Positions 49,157 to 58,689 are shown, counted from the stretch's first letter. The stretch: DNA of 64,000 nt from an uncultured Oscillospiraceae bacterium (GCA_900763705.1 CAAFLG010000008.1:1-64000), one strand, 5' to 3'. Translations and numbers: made by a program. Notes: a model not told the origin generated them from the letters alone.

Positions 49157-49996
49157 CTATTTGCCGCAGGGACAGCCGCAGCCGCAAGAAGGCGCGGCAG
49201 GCGGGAAGAAATCGTCCAGCGGGAAGTCCACCGCCTCAAAGACCTTGCACGGGTCCTCGCAGCCGCAGTCGCCGCCGGCGAGCGTGCACTCGTTGGACGG
49301 GATGCAGTAGTCATACACGGGGATGAGCAGCTGCGTGTCGCGCTCGAGGCGCACGGTAGAAAACTGACCGAGCGAGATGCACACGCGGCGGATGGCCGCC
49401 TCGTCAAAGACGATCGGCTCGCCGAAGGCCTCGAGGATGCCCGCGGGCACGCCGCCGAGCACCCCGCGGTCGCAGCCGCAGCGGCAGTTGCAGTTGTCGG
49501 CAAAGTGCGCGCACAGCAGCATCGGGTCCACGACCTCGACGACCGCCGTGGGCAGGTTCGCCGTCAGGTCGAGCGGCGCGTCGACGGCGTTCGCCGCCGG
49601 CTCGGATGAGTAGACCTTCGCCCCGCCCTCGCTGCCAAAGAGCACCACGCGCTTATCAAAGGCGGCAAGGCCTTCGATCTCCGTGTAGCGCGAGCTGCCG
49701 CTCATCATCGCCTGCAGGATGACGCGGTAGAAAAAGTGCATATCCACCGTGTAGTAGCCCCGGTTGAAGTTCACCGGCTCCACATCGACAAAGGTATAGA
49801 GCAGCTCCGCGCTGCCGCCGCGGATGCACTGGCTCGTGCTCAGCACGCTCTGCGCGCTGGCCGTGGGGTAAAAGCGCAGGTTCTCGATGCAGTCCTTGTC
49901 GCGGCAGGATGAATAAATCTTTTTCGTATGGATACAGACCGCCTCGCGCACGCCGTTCGCGCCGCTGACGGGGCCTGCAACAACTTTATCAGCCAT
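49157..49996 (-). CDS. Conserved cysteine-rich protein, function unknown
   Basis: A 279-residue protein with no signal peptide or membrane segment. It begins with VREAVCIHTKKIYSSCRDKDCIENLRFYPT-type sequence (short form: CIHTKKIYSSCRDKDC). Further cysteines are in NCNCRCGCDRG near residue 170, then DCGCEDPC near 240 and a C-terminal CGCGCPCGK. The composition suggests metal binding or disulfide cross-linking, as in spore-coat proteins. It lies next to spoIIIA with a possible late mother-cell promoter. I recognise it only as a conserved clostridial hypothetical; a coat role is inference. Confidence 0.7.
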   Translation of the reverse strand: MADKVVAGPVSGANGVREAVCIHTKKIYSSCRDKDCIENLRFYPTASAQSVLSTSQCIRGGSAELLYTFVDVEPVNFNRGYYTVDMHFFYRVILQAMMSGSSRYTEIEGLAAFDKRVVLFGSEGGAKVYSSEPAANAVDAPLDLTANLPTAVVEVVDPMLLCAHFADNCNCRCGCDRGVLGGVPAGILEAFGEPIVFDEAAIRRVCISLGQFSTVRLERDTQLLIPVYDYCIPSNECTLAGGDCGCEDPCKVFEAVDFPLDDFFPPAAPSCGCGCPCGK

Positions 49997-50062
49997 AAAG
50001 CAAAAATACCTCCTATTTTAAGTACTGGAAAGACCGGCGGATGCGCGCCTTTCTTTCACCAC

Positions 50063-50089
50063 AGTCTATGCCGCGGACGAAAATGGGTG
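50063..50089 (-). promoter_or_regulatory. Possible sigma-K/E-type promoter of the Cys-rich gene
   Basis: Minus strand: CACC (50086-50089), 15-nt spacer, CATAGACT (50063-50070). The -10 fits mother-cell sigma factors and the -35 fits sigma-K loosely. The rest of the 49997-50244 spacer shows no gene. Confidence 0.3.
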
Positions 50090-50206
50090 AGACGCGGCCA
50101 AAGCATTTGAAAAAGCCCTATACAAGCGCAAAAAACTGTGATACACTAAATATAGTTTACAGGCGACCAATGCCGACAACTTTTTGTGGTATTGCCCGCA
50201 GATTTG

Positions 50207-50215
50207 TGCTATGAT
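50207..50215 (+). promoter_or_regulatory. Possible extended -10 promoter of the DUF4364 gene
   Basis: TGCTATGAT: an extended TGn plus TATGAT (50210-50215), 18 nt before the ribosome-binding site. No good -35 is visible. Confidence 0.35.
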
Positions 50216-50244
50216 CGTTGAAAATTGACCCAAGGAGGTGCGCT

Positions 50245-50787
50245 ATGGGGCGCGTCGGTTTTATTCAGGACAAGCTGGAAATCAAATTTCTCATTTTGTA
50301 TGTGGCCGCCCGGCTCATCGAGCCGGTGCCGTTTGAGGCGATGCAGGAGCTGACGATGTGCGACGACGGCATCGACTTCTTCGATTTTTCCGAGTGTCTC
50401 GGGAATCTGGTCGAGTCGCAGCATCTTTCGCTTTCGGACGATGGGCTTTATTCCATCACGGAAAAGGGCCTGCACAACGGCGCGATCTGCGAGTCGAGCC
50501 TTCCCTACTCGGTGCGCCTGCGCGCTGACAAGAACATCACGATCTACAACCAGAAGCTCAAGCGCCGCGCGCAGATCAAGTCGGACATTCAGCCCCGGCC
50601 CAACGGCACCTTTACCGTCACCCTCGCCTTCAACGACGATGACGACCAGCCGCTGCTCAAGATGGATCTGATGGTTCCCAAGGAGGTCATGGCCAAGGAA
50701 CTCGCCGAGCGCTTCCAGCACAATCCCGAGCAGCTCTACTCGGGCGTCTTGAACACGCTCTTCGCAGAACCAGACGAGAGAAAATAA
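50245..50787 (+). CDS. DUF4364 family protein
   Basis: A 180-residue protein of unknown function widely present in Clostridia. The start GRVGFIQDKLEIKFLILYVAARL fits the family, whose N-terminus is a predicted winged helix (ITEKGLHNG near residue 70). A beta-rich C-terminal half follows. ATG 50245 is chosen because AAGGAGGTG lies six bases upstream; an earlier frame start is not supported. It is likely a DNA-binding or regulatory protein, by fold only. Confidence 0.85.
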   Translation: MGRVGFIQDKLEIKFLILYVAARLIEPVPFEAMQELTMCDDGIDFFDFSECLGNLVESQHLSLSDDGLYSITEKGLHNGAICESSLPYSVRLRADKNITIYNQKLKRRAQIKSDIQPRPNGTFTVTLAFNDDDDQPLLKMDLMVPKEVMAKELAERFQHNPEQLYSGVLNTLFAEPDERK

Positions 50788-50801
50788 CATCCCTACATAC
50801 G

Positions 50802-50832
50802 AAAAGAGACAGGCAAAGCCTGTCTCTTTTTC
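50802..50832. terminator. Bidirectional terminator
   Basis: Perfect 13-bp stem AAAAGAGACAGGC/GCCTGTCTCTTTT with an AAA loop and T-run, between the convergent DUF4364 and GNAT genes. Confidence 0.9.
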
Positions 50833-50865
50833 ATTCTGAATTGTTTTTGCCGGCGGTGCGCCGGA

Positions 50866-51264
50866 TCAGCGCATAAAGCCCCGGCAGCCAAACGCCGAAA
50901 GCTCGTGCAGACCGAGCGAGCGGTAAAATGCAAGCGTTTTTTCCGTGTCGTCTGTCAAAAGCTGAAACTGGCGAACATTTGCAAAACGCTCCATCATCGC
51001 GCGCATCAGCGCCGTGCCGATGCCGCGGCGCTGGTACTGCGGGAAAACCAGCAGGTCCTGCATGAGCACGATGGTCTCGCCGTCGCCAACGGCACGGGCA
51101 AGGCCGACAAGCGTTTTCCCTTCATAGGCTGCAAACGTCAGCAGTGACCTTTCAAAGCCGCGGTGCAGCACATCGGGCGCGTCCGTGTAGGCCGTCCAGC
51201 CGACGGACGCATACAGCGGCAGGATATCTTTCTCGCGATAGGTCCGATATTCGATGATCTCCAT
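50866..51264 (-). CDS. GNAT-family N-acetyltransferase
   Basis: A 132-residue acetyltransferase. The acetyl-CoA loop is QRRGIGTALMRAMMERF (about 78-94; R/QxxGxG/A). VLMQDLLVFP precedes it as beta-4. The start is ATG 51264 with GGAGG upstream. The substrate is unknown. It follows dnaE by 72 nt. Confidence 0.88.
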   Translation of the reverse strand: MEIIEYRTYREKDILPLYASVGWTAYTDAPDVLHRGFERSLLTFAAYEGKTLVGLARAVGDGETIVLMQDLLVFPQYQRRGIGTALMRAMMERFANVRQFQLLTDDTEKTLAFYRSLGLHELSAFGCRGFMR

Positions 51265-51336
51265 AAATTCCTCCATGATCGAAATATTGTTCAGATCATG
51301 GTCAAACGCAATCTCATCACCGCAGCCTCCCTTCTG

Positions 51337-54300
51337 TCATTTCACCACAACGTTTTCCTTGCCGAAGCGCTCCTCCAGGTCGCGCACGAGCGAGGGGTGC
51401 AGGTCGCAGGTCGTGCCGATGAGCTTGCCGGTATCGAGCACGCGGATGCGGACATTGTTCTCCCGCCCCTCGAACATATAGAGGATCTTCCTGAGAATGT
51501 CCATCTCCGGCCCGCTCGCAGACGGCAGGCGCAGATAGAGCGTCTGCCCCGCCGCTTTCTGTCCCTGCTCCTGGCGCGGCGCGGGCGTTGAGAGCGCGGA
51601 GGACAGCGGGCGGGCAAAGTCGCACAGCAGCTGCGGCGCTTTTTCGTCGCGCACGGAAAGCGTGCCCGTGACATAGATGACCTGCCCCTCCTGCAAATAA
51701 CTGCCGCACTGCTCCAGAACGCGCGCAAAGCACAACAGCTCCATCGTTCCCGTGCCGTCCTCGAGCGTCACATAGGCCATGAGGGTATTTTTCTTCGTCA
51801 TCTTCGTCTTGCTCGCGGTGACGACGCCGGCAAGCGTGATCTTCTGCCCGTCTGAAAAGGTCGTCGGCCCCGTTTCCTGCGAAAAGTCCTCCATCACGCG
51901 GCCGATGGCGGCCGCACCGCTTGCGCGGGCAAGCGAACGGAACGCGTCCATCGGATGGCCCGAGAGGTAGAGCCCCGTTGTGGCCTTTTCCATCGCCATG
52001 AGCTCCTGCGGCGTGAACTCCGGAATATCGGGCAGGACGAGAGCGGCCTGCTGCGCCGTTTCCACGCCCATGCCGAAAAAGTCGATCTGCCCCTCGACGT
52101 TCGCGCGGTTGCCCGCCGCGATGCCGTCCATCACCTTTTCATAGACGGCGATGAGCTGCGCGCGCTTCGCGCCCGTCGAGTCGAACGCGCCCGCGCGGAT
52201 GAGATTCTCGACCGCGCGCTTGTTGATCTCCATGCCGTCCATGCGGCGGCAGAAATCCTGAAAGTCCGTGAAGGGGCCGTTCAGCTCGCGCTCGCGCATC
52301 ATGCGCAGAATGAGCCCGCGGCCGATGTTCTTGATGGCGACGAGGCCGAAGCGGATGCCCTCGGGCTCGACCGTGAAACGGTCGGCGGAATGGTTCACGT
52401 CCGGCGGCAGGAGCTTGATACCGCACTCGCGGCACTCGGCGAAGTATTCGCCCACCTTGTCGGACGAATCGAGAACGCTTGATAAGAGCGCCGCCATGTA
52501 CTCTTTCGGATAATGGCACTTGAAGTACGCCGTCTGGTAGGCGACGACCGCGTAGGCCGCGGCGTGCGCTTTGTTGAACGCATAGTTTGCAAAGGCGTAA
52601 ATTTCTTCGTAGATCTCCTGCGCGGCCTTTTCATCGATGCCGTTTGCCACGCAGCCCGTGATATTGCGCGCGGGATCGCCGTGCAGAAAGGCCTCACGCT
52701 CGCGCTCGATGTCCTTGACCTTCTTCTTGCTCATCGCGCGGCGCAGCATGTCTGCCTGGCCGAGCGAGTAGCCCGCGAGCTGCTGGAAGATCTGGATGAC
52801 CTGCTCCTGATAGACGATGCAGCCGTAGGTGATCGAGAGGATCGGCTCGAGCTGCGGGATGAGGTAGGTGACCTTTTTCGGGTCGTGCTTGCAGGCGATG
52901 AATTTCGGGATGGATTCCATCGGCCCCGGACGGTAGAGCGCAATCAAAGCCGTGATGTCTTCGATGTTCTGCGGCTTCAGGCTGACGCACACGCCCGTCA
53001 TGCCGCTCGATTCAAGCTGGAAGACGCCCGACGTCCGCCCCGCGGCCAGCATTTCGTAGGTCGCGGCGTCATTTTCAGGAATACCGGCAAGAGTAAAGTT
53101 TTTATCCTTTTCACGGATCATCTTCACTGCGTCGTCCAGAATGGTGAGATTCCGCAGTCCGAGGAAGTCCATTTTGAGAAGGCCCAGTTCCTCGAGCGTC
53201 GTCATCACATACTGGCAGACGATCGTATCGTCGTTTCGCGCCAGCGGCACATAGTCGACGACCGGGCGCTTTGTGATCACAACGCCCGCCGCGTGCGTCG
53301 AGGCGTGGCGCGGCATCCCTTCGAGCGAGCGCGCCGTATCGACGAGCTTTTTCACCTGCTCGTCGCCCTCGTACTTCTCGCGCAGTTCGCGCGAGATGCG
53401 CATGGCGTCGTCGAGCGTGACGTGCGGGCCTGCGGGGATGAGCTTTGCGATGACGTCGCAGTCGGCATAGCTCATATTGAGCGCGCGGCCAACATCGCGG
53501 ATGACGCCGCGCGCAGCCATCGTACCGAAGGTGACGATCTGGGCGACGTGGTCGTCGCCGTACTTGCGGCGGACATAATCCACGACCTCGCCGCGGCGCG
53601 TATCGCCGAAGTCCATGTCGATATCGGGCATCGACACACGCTCGGGATTCAGAAAACGCTCGAAAAAGAGGCCGTATTTCATCGGCTCGATGTCCGTGAT
53701 GGAAAGGCAGTAGGAAACGATGCTGCCCGCCGCGCTGCCACGCCCCGGGCCGACGGGGATACCGACGCTCTTAGCGTAGCGCACAAAGTCGGAGACGATC
53801 AAAAAGTAGTCGACAAAGCCCATGCGCTCGATCATGTTCTGCTCATATTCAAGCTGTGCGCGCTGCTTGTCCGTCCCCTCGCCGTAGCGCTCGGCAAAGC
53901 CATCCGCGCAGAGCTTTTTGAAGTAAGTGAGAGAGGTGTAGCCCTCCGGCACCTTGAATTCCGGCAGATGGTACTTGCCGAAGGTAAACTCTAAATTGCA
54001 GCGCTCGGCGATCTTGCCCGTATTCTCGACCGCCTCGGGATAGTCGGGAAAGAGCGATGCCATCTCCTCGGTCGAGCGAAGATAGAAGCGCTGCGGCTCG
54101 TAGCGCATCCGGTTCTCGTCGTCCACGGTGCGCCCTGTCTGGATGCAGAGAAGCACATCGTGCGCGTAGGCGTCTTCTTTTCTGAGATAGTGCGCGTCGT
54201 TCGTCACGACGAGCGGCAGCCCCGTCTCCTCGTGCAGGCGCAGAATGCCCTTATTGACGACCGCCTGATCGCGGATGCCGTGATCTTGCAATTCAAGGTA

Positions 54301-54810
54301 AAAGTGATCTTCCCCAAAGATCTCATGCAGTGTCAAGGCATATTCCTTGGCACCGTTGTAGTCGCCATTGCGAAGCCTGCGCGGAATCTCACCGGCGAGA
54401 CAGGCCGAGAGCGCAATGAGTCCTTTTGAATGTTCGCGCAAAAGGTCTAAATCAATACGCGGCTTGATGTAAAAGCCCTCCACGTGCGCCATCGAGACAA
54501 GGTAGGAGAGGTTGCGATAGCCTTCCTCATTCTCGCACAGCAGCACAAGATGGCGCGCCTCGGAGTCAAATTCGTGCTGCTTATCAAAGCGCGTGCGCGG
54601 GGCAACGTAGACCTCGCAGCCGATGATGGGCTTGACGCCCTCCGCCTTGCACGCGCGGTAAAAATCGATCGCGCCGTACATCACGCCGTGGTCGGTGATG
54701 GCGCAGGCGGTCTGCCCCATCGACTTGACGAGCTTTGGAAGGTCGCGGATGCGGCACGCGCCGTCGAGCAGGCTGAATTCGGTATGGACATGCAGATGCG
54801 CAAATGACAT
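51337..54810 (-). CDS. dnaE: DNA polymerase III subunit alpha
   Basis: An 1157-residue replicative polymerase. The N-terminal PHP domain begins FAHLHVHTEFSLLDGACRI. The polymerase core has PGRGSAAGSIVSYCL near residue 350 and the catalytic aspartates in MPDIDMDFGDTRRGEV near 395-410. A helix-hairpin-helix region (GAFDSTGAKRAQL) follows near 880 and an OB fold (ITLAGVVTASKTKMTKKNTLMAYVTLEDGTG) near 990. It is the DnaE1 type rather than DnaE3/PolC. It lies 20 nt after whiA. Confidence 0.96.
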   Translation of the reverse strand: MSFAHLHVHTEFSLLDGACRIRDLPKLVKSMGQTACAITDHGVMYGAIDFYRACKAEGVKPIIGCEVYVAPRTRFDKQHEFDSEARHLVLLCENEEGYRNLSYLVSMAHVEGFYIKPRIDLDLLREHSKGLIALSACLAGEIPRRLRNGDYNGAKEYALTLHEIFGEDHFYLELQDHGIRDQAVVNKGILRLHEETGLPLVVTNDAHYLRKEDAYAHDVLLCIQTGRTVDDENRMRYEPQRFYLRSTEEMASLFPDYPEAVENTGKIAERCNLEFTFGKYHLPEFKVPEGYTSLTYFKKLCADGFAERYGEGTDKQRAQLEYEQNMIERMGFVDYFLIVSDFVRYAKSVGIPVGPGRGSAAGSIVSYCLSITDIEPMKYGLFFERFLNPERVSMPDIDMDFGDTRRGEVVDYVRRKYGDDHVAQIVTFGTMAARGVIRDVGRALNMSYADCDVIAKLIPAGPHVTLDDAMRISRELREKYEGDEQVKKLVDTARSLEGMPRHASTHAAGVVITKRPVVDYVPLARNDDTIVCQYVMTTLEELGLLKMDFLGLRNLTILDDAVKMIREKDKNFTLAGIPENDAATYEMLAAGRTSGVFQLESSGMTGVCVSLKPQNIEDITALIALYRPGPMESIPKFIACKHDPKKVTYLIPQLEPILSITYGCIVYQEQVIQIFQQLAGYSLGQADMLRRAMSKKKVKDIEREREAFLHGDPARNITGCVANGIDEKAAQEIYEEIYAFANYAFNKAHAAAYAVVAYQTAYFKCHYPKEYMAALLSSVLDSSDKVGEYFAECRECGIKLLPPDVNHSADRFTVEPEGIRFGLVAIKNIGRGLILRMMRERELNGPFTDFQDFCRRMDGMEINKRAVENLIRAGAFDSTGAKRAQLIAVYEKVMDGIAAGNRANVEGQIDFFGMGVETAQQAALVLPDIPEFTPQELMAMEKATTGLYLSGHPMDAFRSLARASGAAAIGRVMEDFSQETGPTTFSDGQKITLAGVVTASKTKMTKKNTLMAYVTLEDGTGTMELLCFARVLEQCGSYLQEGQVIYVTGTLSVRDEKAPQLLCDFARPLSSALSTPAPRQEQGQKAAGQTLYLRLPSASGPEMDILRKILYMFEGRENNVRIRVLDTGKLIGTTCDLHPSLVRDLEERFGKENVVVK

Positions 54811-54830
54811 GGCGCGCTCCCCTTTCTTAC

Positions 54831-55733
54831 TCAGTTCTCTCTTCTTGCGATCTCCATGAGCTTGCGGATGCGGTGGTTGAGACAGGATTTCGTCAGCGGC
54901 GGGTCAAAGGTCGCCGCCAGCTCCGAAAGCGTCAGCTCCGGCTGCAAAAGCCGCGCAACGGCGACCTCCTGCAGCTTCACCGGCAGCTCGCCTATGGCGC
55001 CGGACTCGGTCAGGCGTGTAAAGGCTTCTACCTGTTCATAAGCTGCCATCACAGTCTTATCGAGGTTTGCCGCGTCGCAGTTGACGCGGCGATTCACGGT
55101 GTTTCGCATTTCTTTTTCGATCTTTGCCGACACGATCTCCAGCGCGCGTCCCGGCGCGCCGATGAGCGTCAAAAGGTCCGCGATGTGCTCGCTGCTCTTA
55201 AAATAGGTAACGAAACTGCCCTGGCGCATCACGTTTTTGGGCTCAAAGCCCATGTCGCGCAGCAGCGCCTCCACCTCGCGCCCCGCCTGCACGTGTGAGG
55301 TCGCAAGCTCCAAGTGGTAGCGCTTTTGCGGGTCAGTCACGCTGCCGCCGGACAAAAACGCCCCGCGCAGGAATGCTGCCCGGCAGCATTCTTCTTCAAG
55401 CAGCGCAAAGTTCAGGTGCAGCGCAAAATGCGCCCGGCGGTCATAGCCGAGCGCGCGCCAGATCGCGTCGAGCTTGTCCTCCCGCGTGATGCGAAGCACC
55501 AGCTTGCCGCCCTTCTTCTCCTCCGGCAGCTCGTCGAACTTCACGCCGAAGGCCTTTTGGAAAAGCCGCGGGAGCCTTGCGGCAAACTCGTCGTTTTCCG
55601 TCACGATGCGCACCTCTCCCGCGGAAAAGGCGCTCGCGTACAGCAGCACGCCGCAGCCCTCCGCCACCGCGCAGCAGCCCCGGCTCAGCGGCGCTTTACA
55701 AAGCTCCGCCTTCACGTCATAAGCGAACGACAA
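54831..55733 (-). CDS. whiA: DNA-binding protein WhiA
   Basis: A 300-residue protein combining a degenerate LAGLIDADG homing-endonuclease fold (about 90-200; AAFLRGAFLSGGSVTDPQKRYHLE) and a C-terminal helix-turn-helix (ELTLSELAATFDPPLTKSCLNHRIRKL). The family begins MSFxxDVKxEL; here the match LSFAYDVKAEL begins at TTG 55733, with AAGGTG upstream. A longer frame to 55832 overlaps rapZ and is rejected. In Bacillus WhiA affects cell division and chromosome segregation. Confidence 0.92.
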   Translation of the reverse strand: MSFAYDVKAELCKAPLSRGCCAVAEGCGVLLYASAFSAGEVRIVTENDEFAARLPRLFQKAFGVKFDELPEEKKGGKLVLRITREDKLDAIWRALGYDRRAHFALHLNFALLEEECCRAAFLRGAFLSGGSVTDPQKRYHLELATSHVQAGREVEALLRDMGFEPKNVMRQGSFVTYFKSSEHIADLLTLIGAPGRALEIVSAKIEKEMRNTVNRRVNCDAANLDKTVMAAYEQVEAFTRLTESGAIGELPVKLQEVAVARLLQPELTLSELAATFDPPLTKSCLNHRIRKLMEIARREN

Positions 55734-55759
55734 TCGCTCACCTTCCTTCTCTTTGCTTC

Positions 55760-56623
55760 TTATCCGCGCGTGATATCGCGGTGATTTTCGAAAGCCGGAT
55801 ACCCCAGGCTCGAAAGATACGCCGTCAGGCATCGGGCGACCGACACGCTCCTGTGATGGCCGCCTGTGCAGCCCACGGCGATGACGAGCGTGCTCTTCCC
55901 CTCTTCTGCGTAGAGCGGCAGCAGGAACGAGAGCAGCCCCTCGAGCTTCTCGACGAAGGTCCTCGTCTGCGCGAAGGAGAAAACATAATCGTATACTTCG
56001 CTGTCCATGCCCGTCTTCTGCTTGAGCGCGGGCACATAGAAGGGATTCGGCAGAAAGCGCACATCGAAGACGAGGTCCGCCTCGAGCGGGATGCCGTACT
56101 TGTAGCCGAACGACATCACATTCACGCTCAGCTTGCCGCGCGCGCTCTTGTCGCCGAAGATGCGGTAAAGCTCGTTGCGGAGCTTTGCCGCTGGCATCTG
56201 CGTCGTGTCGATGACAACATCCGCGCGCTCGCGCAGCGGGCGCAGGAGCTCCTCCTCGCGGCGCATCGCCTGCTCGATGCTCATACCGTCAGACATGAGC
56301 GGATGACGGCGGCGCGTTTCCTTGTAGCGCTTGATGATGGTCTCAAGGTCCGCCGTGACGAACAGCAGCCTGCACACATCGCCGCCCTGCTTCAGCCGGT
56401 CCATCACGTCGAGCAGGCCCGAAAAGTTCCCGTCGCCCGAGCGGATGTCGCTCACGAGCGCGACGCGGTCATAGCGCCCGTCGCTCTGCGCGCAGAAGGC
56501 CGCGAACTTGAGCACGATGTCCGCCGGGACGTTATCCATCGTAAAGTAGCCCATATCCTCCAGATACGTCGCGGCGCTGGACTTTCCCGCGCCCGACAGC
56601 CCGGATATGATCAAAATTTCCAT
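55760..56623 (-). CDS. rapZ: RNase adapter protein RapZ
   Basis: A 287-residue P-loop protein. Walker A is GLSGAGKSSA (about 8-17), and the C-terminal domain has GCTGGHHRSV near 245. RapZ controls GlmS-related small RNAs in enterics; the Firmicutes homologue (YvcJ) hydrolyses nucleotides and affects competence. The usual partner yvcK is absent between this gene and whiA. It starts 1 nt after murB ends. Confidence 0.93.
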   Translation of the reverse strand: MEILIISGLSGAGKSSAATYLEDMGYFTMDNVPADIVLKFAAFCAQSDGRYDRVALVSDIRSGDGNFSGLLDVMDRLKQGGDVCRLLFVTADLETIIKRYKETRRRHPLMSDGMSIEQAMRREEELLRPLRERADVVIDTTQMPAAKLRNELYRIFGDKSARGKLSVNVMSFGYKYGIPLEADLVFDVRFLPNPFYVPALKQKTGMDSEVYDYVFSFAQTRTFVEKLEGLLSFLLPLYAEEGKSTLVIAVGCTGGHHRSVSVARCLTAYLSSLGYPAFENHRDITRG

Positions 56624-56624
56624 C

Positions 56625-57548
56625 TTAGTCCTCTTCCTGCCGGATGATCTTCACCTCCGGCTCCAGCATCACGCCGTGCGCGTCGTAAACGGTCTTTTGC
56701 ACCTTCTCGATGAGCGCGAGCACGTCCGCGCAGGTCGCGCCGCCGACGTTGACGACAAAGCCCGCGTGCTTGGGCGACACTTCCGCCCCGCCGACGCGGC
56801 AGCCCTTGAGTCCGCAGCCCTCGATGAGCGGACCGGCAAAGTAGCCCGTCGGCCGCTTGAAGGTGCTGCCCGCGCTCGGAAGCTCGAGCGGCTGGCTCGT
56901 CTTGCGCCGCGCCATCAGCTCGTCCATCTTCGCCTTGATCGCCCCGCCCTCGCCTTTTGTAAGCTTCAGCTTTGCGCCGAGCACGATGCCCTCTCCCGCG
57001 GAGAAGGTGCTGTGGCGGTAGGAAAAGTCCAGCTGCGCGGGAGAAAGGGTCCTCACGCCGTCCGGATACAGGGCCGTCACCTCGGTGATGACGTCCTTGA
57101 GCTCGCCGCCGTAGGCGCCCGCGTTCATCACGATGCCGCCGCCGAGCGTGCCGGGGATGCCGTGGGCAAATTCAAGCCCCGTGAGGCCTTGCTTCCATGC
57201 AAAGACCGCAAGCTGGCAGAGGGACACGCCCGCGTCTGCCTCGATCGTATCTTCATCTGTAAGGTGCATCTGCGCAAGGCGCGCCGAGGTATCGATGACC
57301 ACGGTATCGAGCCCCTCGTCCGCGATCAGCAGGTTTGTGCCGTTGCCGATGAGCAGCGGCTTCACGCCCGCATCCTGCAAAAAGCCCATCAGCACGACGA
57401 GCTGCTCGCGCGTTTCGGGGAAGGCCATGCGCCTTGCCGGCCCTCCGATGCGAAACGAGGTGTGCCTCGCCATCGGCTCATCCTTGACCCACTTGAGGTC
57501 GGGAAGATAGGCCTCTATTGTTTTGTCCAGTGCCGTGTACCACGCCAT
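56625..57548 (-). CDS. murB: UDP-N-acetylenolpyruvoylglucosamine reductase
   Basis: A 307-residue FAD enzyme of peptidoglycan precursor synthesis. FAD-binding signatures are TSFRIGGPAR (about 30-39), GNGTNLLIAD near 70 and the GIPGTLGGGIVMNAGAYG segment near 120-138. The catalytic serine is in PSAGSTFKRP near 225. It is a type IIa-like, Firmicutes MurB. ATG 57548 has GGAGG upstream. Confidence 0.95.
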   Translation of the reverse strand: MAWYTALDKTIEAYLPDLKWVKDEPMARHTSFRIGGPARRMAFPETREQLVVLMGFLQDAGVKPLLIGNGTNLLIADEGLDTVVIDTSARLAQMHLTDEDTIEADAGVSLCQLAVFAWKQGLTGLEFAHGIPGTLGGGIVMNAGAYGGELKDVITEVTALYPDGVRTLSPAQLDFSYRHSTFSAGEGIVLGAKLKLTKGEGGAIKAKMDELMARRKTSQPLELPSAGSTFKRPTGYFAGPLIEGCGLKGCRVGGAEVSPKHAGFVVNVGGATCADVLALIEKVQKTVYDAHGVMLEPEVKIIRQEED

Positions 57549-57564
57549 AGCTTCAAGTCCTCCG

Positions 57565-58527
57565 TTACGGGTTTTGCTTCTTTGCTTCGTTCTCACGGGT
57601 CACGCGGTCGATGTGCCCGTCGATCTGCGCGGCGAACTCACGCGCGGAGTTGAAGCCATGCTTCTTCTGGCGGTTGTTCATTGCCGCCAGCTCCACGATC
57701 GCCGCGAGGTTGCGGCCCGCGCTGACCGGAATGGTCATCTGCGGCACGGGCACTTCAAGGATGGTCGTATGGTTTTCGTCAAGGCCCAGACGGTCGTAGA
57801 ACTTATCGTCCGCCCACTTTTCAAACTGGATGACCATGTCGATCTCCGTCGAATCCTGCACCGCGCCCACGCCGAAGAGCTTTTCAACGTCGATCACGCC
57901 GACGCCGCGCACCTCAAGATAGTTACGGATAAGCTCCGGCGCCGTGCCGACGAGCGACGAGCCGATGCGCGTGATCTCCACGGCGTCGTCCGCGACGAGG
58001 CGGTGGCCGCGCTTGATGAGCTCAATGGCGGTCTCGCTCTTGCCGATGCCGCTGTCGCCGAAGATGAGCACGCCCTCGCCGTACACGTCCACCAGCACGC
58101 CATGGCGCGTGATGACGGGCGCGAGCGCATGGTTGAGGTAATCGATGGTCATGGAGGTGAACTCGACGGAGGTGTGGTGCGTGCGCAGCAGCGTGCGGCC
58201 GTATTTCTGCGCCATTTCAAGGCACTCGGGGAAGATGTCCAACTTGCGCGAGATGACCAGCGCCGGGATCTCATAGCAGAACAGATCCTCAAAGCACTTG
58301 CGCCGCTCCTCGGACGAATAGCCGCGCAGGAACGTCACCTCGCTCTTGCCGATGATCTGCAATCTGCGCGGGTCAAAATAGTCGAAAAAGCCGATAAACT
58401 GAAGGCCCGGACGGTTGACGTCCGTAATGGTCAAAATCTCGGTGTCATAGTCCGTTCCACGGTTGATGACCTCCATCTGGAACTTCTCTACAATGTCCTT
58501 TACGCGGACGGAGCGATTGGTATTCAT
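57565..58527 (-). CDS. hprK: HPr kinase/phosphorylase
   Basis: A 320-residue bifunctional enzyme that phosphorylates HPr Ser-46 and reverses it, controlling carbon catabolite repression. The P-loop is GDSGIGKSETA near residue 156 and the capping signature LEVRGVGVIDVEKLFG near 205-220. The conserved HHTSVEF lies around 130. GGAGGG precedes the ATG. It heads hprK-murB-rapZ-whiA-dnaE. Confidence 0.96.
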   Translation of the reverse strand: MNTNRSVRVKDIVEKFQMEVINRGTDYDTEILTITDVNRPGLQFIGFFDYFDPRRLQIIGKSEVTFLRGYSSEERRKCFEDLFCYEIPALVISRKLDIFPECLEMAQKYGRTLLRTHHTSVEFTSMTIDYLNHALAPVITRHGVLVDVYGEGVLIFGDSGIGKSETAIELIKRGHRLVADDAVEITRIGSSLVGTAPELIRNYLEVRGVGVIDVEKLFGVGAVQDSTEIDMVIQFEKWADDKFYDRLGLDENHTTILEVPVPQMTIPVSAGRNLAAIVELAAMNNRQKKHGFNSAREFAAQIDGHIDRVTRENEAKKQNP

Positions 58528-58570
58528 AGTTGCCCTCCATACGGAAAAACATTAAAATGTATTCATTCTC

Positions 58571-58599
58571 ATTATAATCGTTCCCCCCCTTTTTTACAA
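58571..58599 (-). promoter_or_regulatory. Promoter of the hprK operon
   Basis: Minus strand: TTGTAA (58594-58599), 17-nt spacer, TATAAT (58571-58576). Confidence 0.75.
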
Positions 58600-58689
58600 G
58601 GGAAACCGCCCTCCCCTGCGCCGCTTTTTTCGTCCGGCGCGCCCACGCAGAAAATTTGCCGATTTTTTCATCTTTTTTGAAAATAAGAC

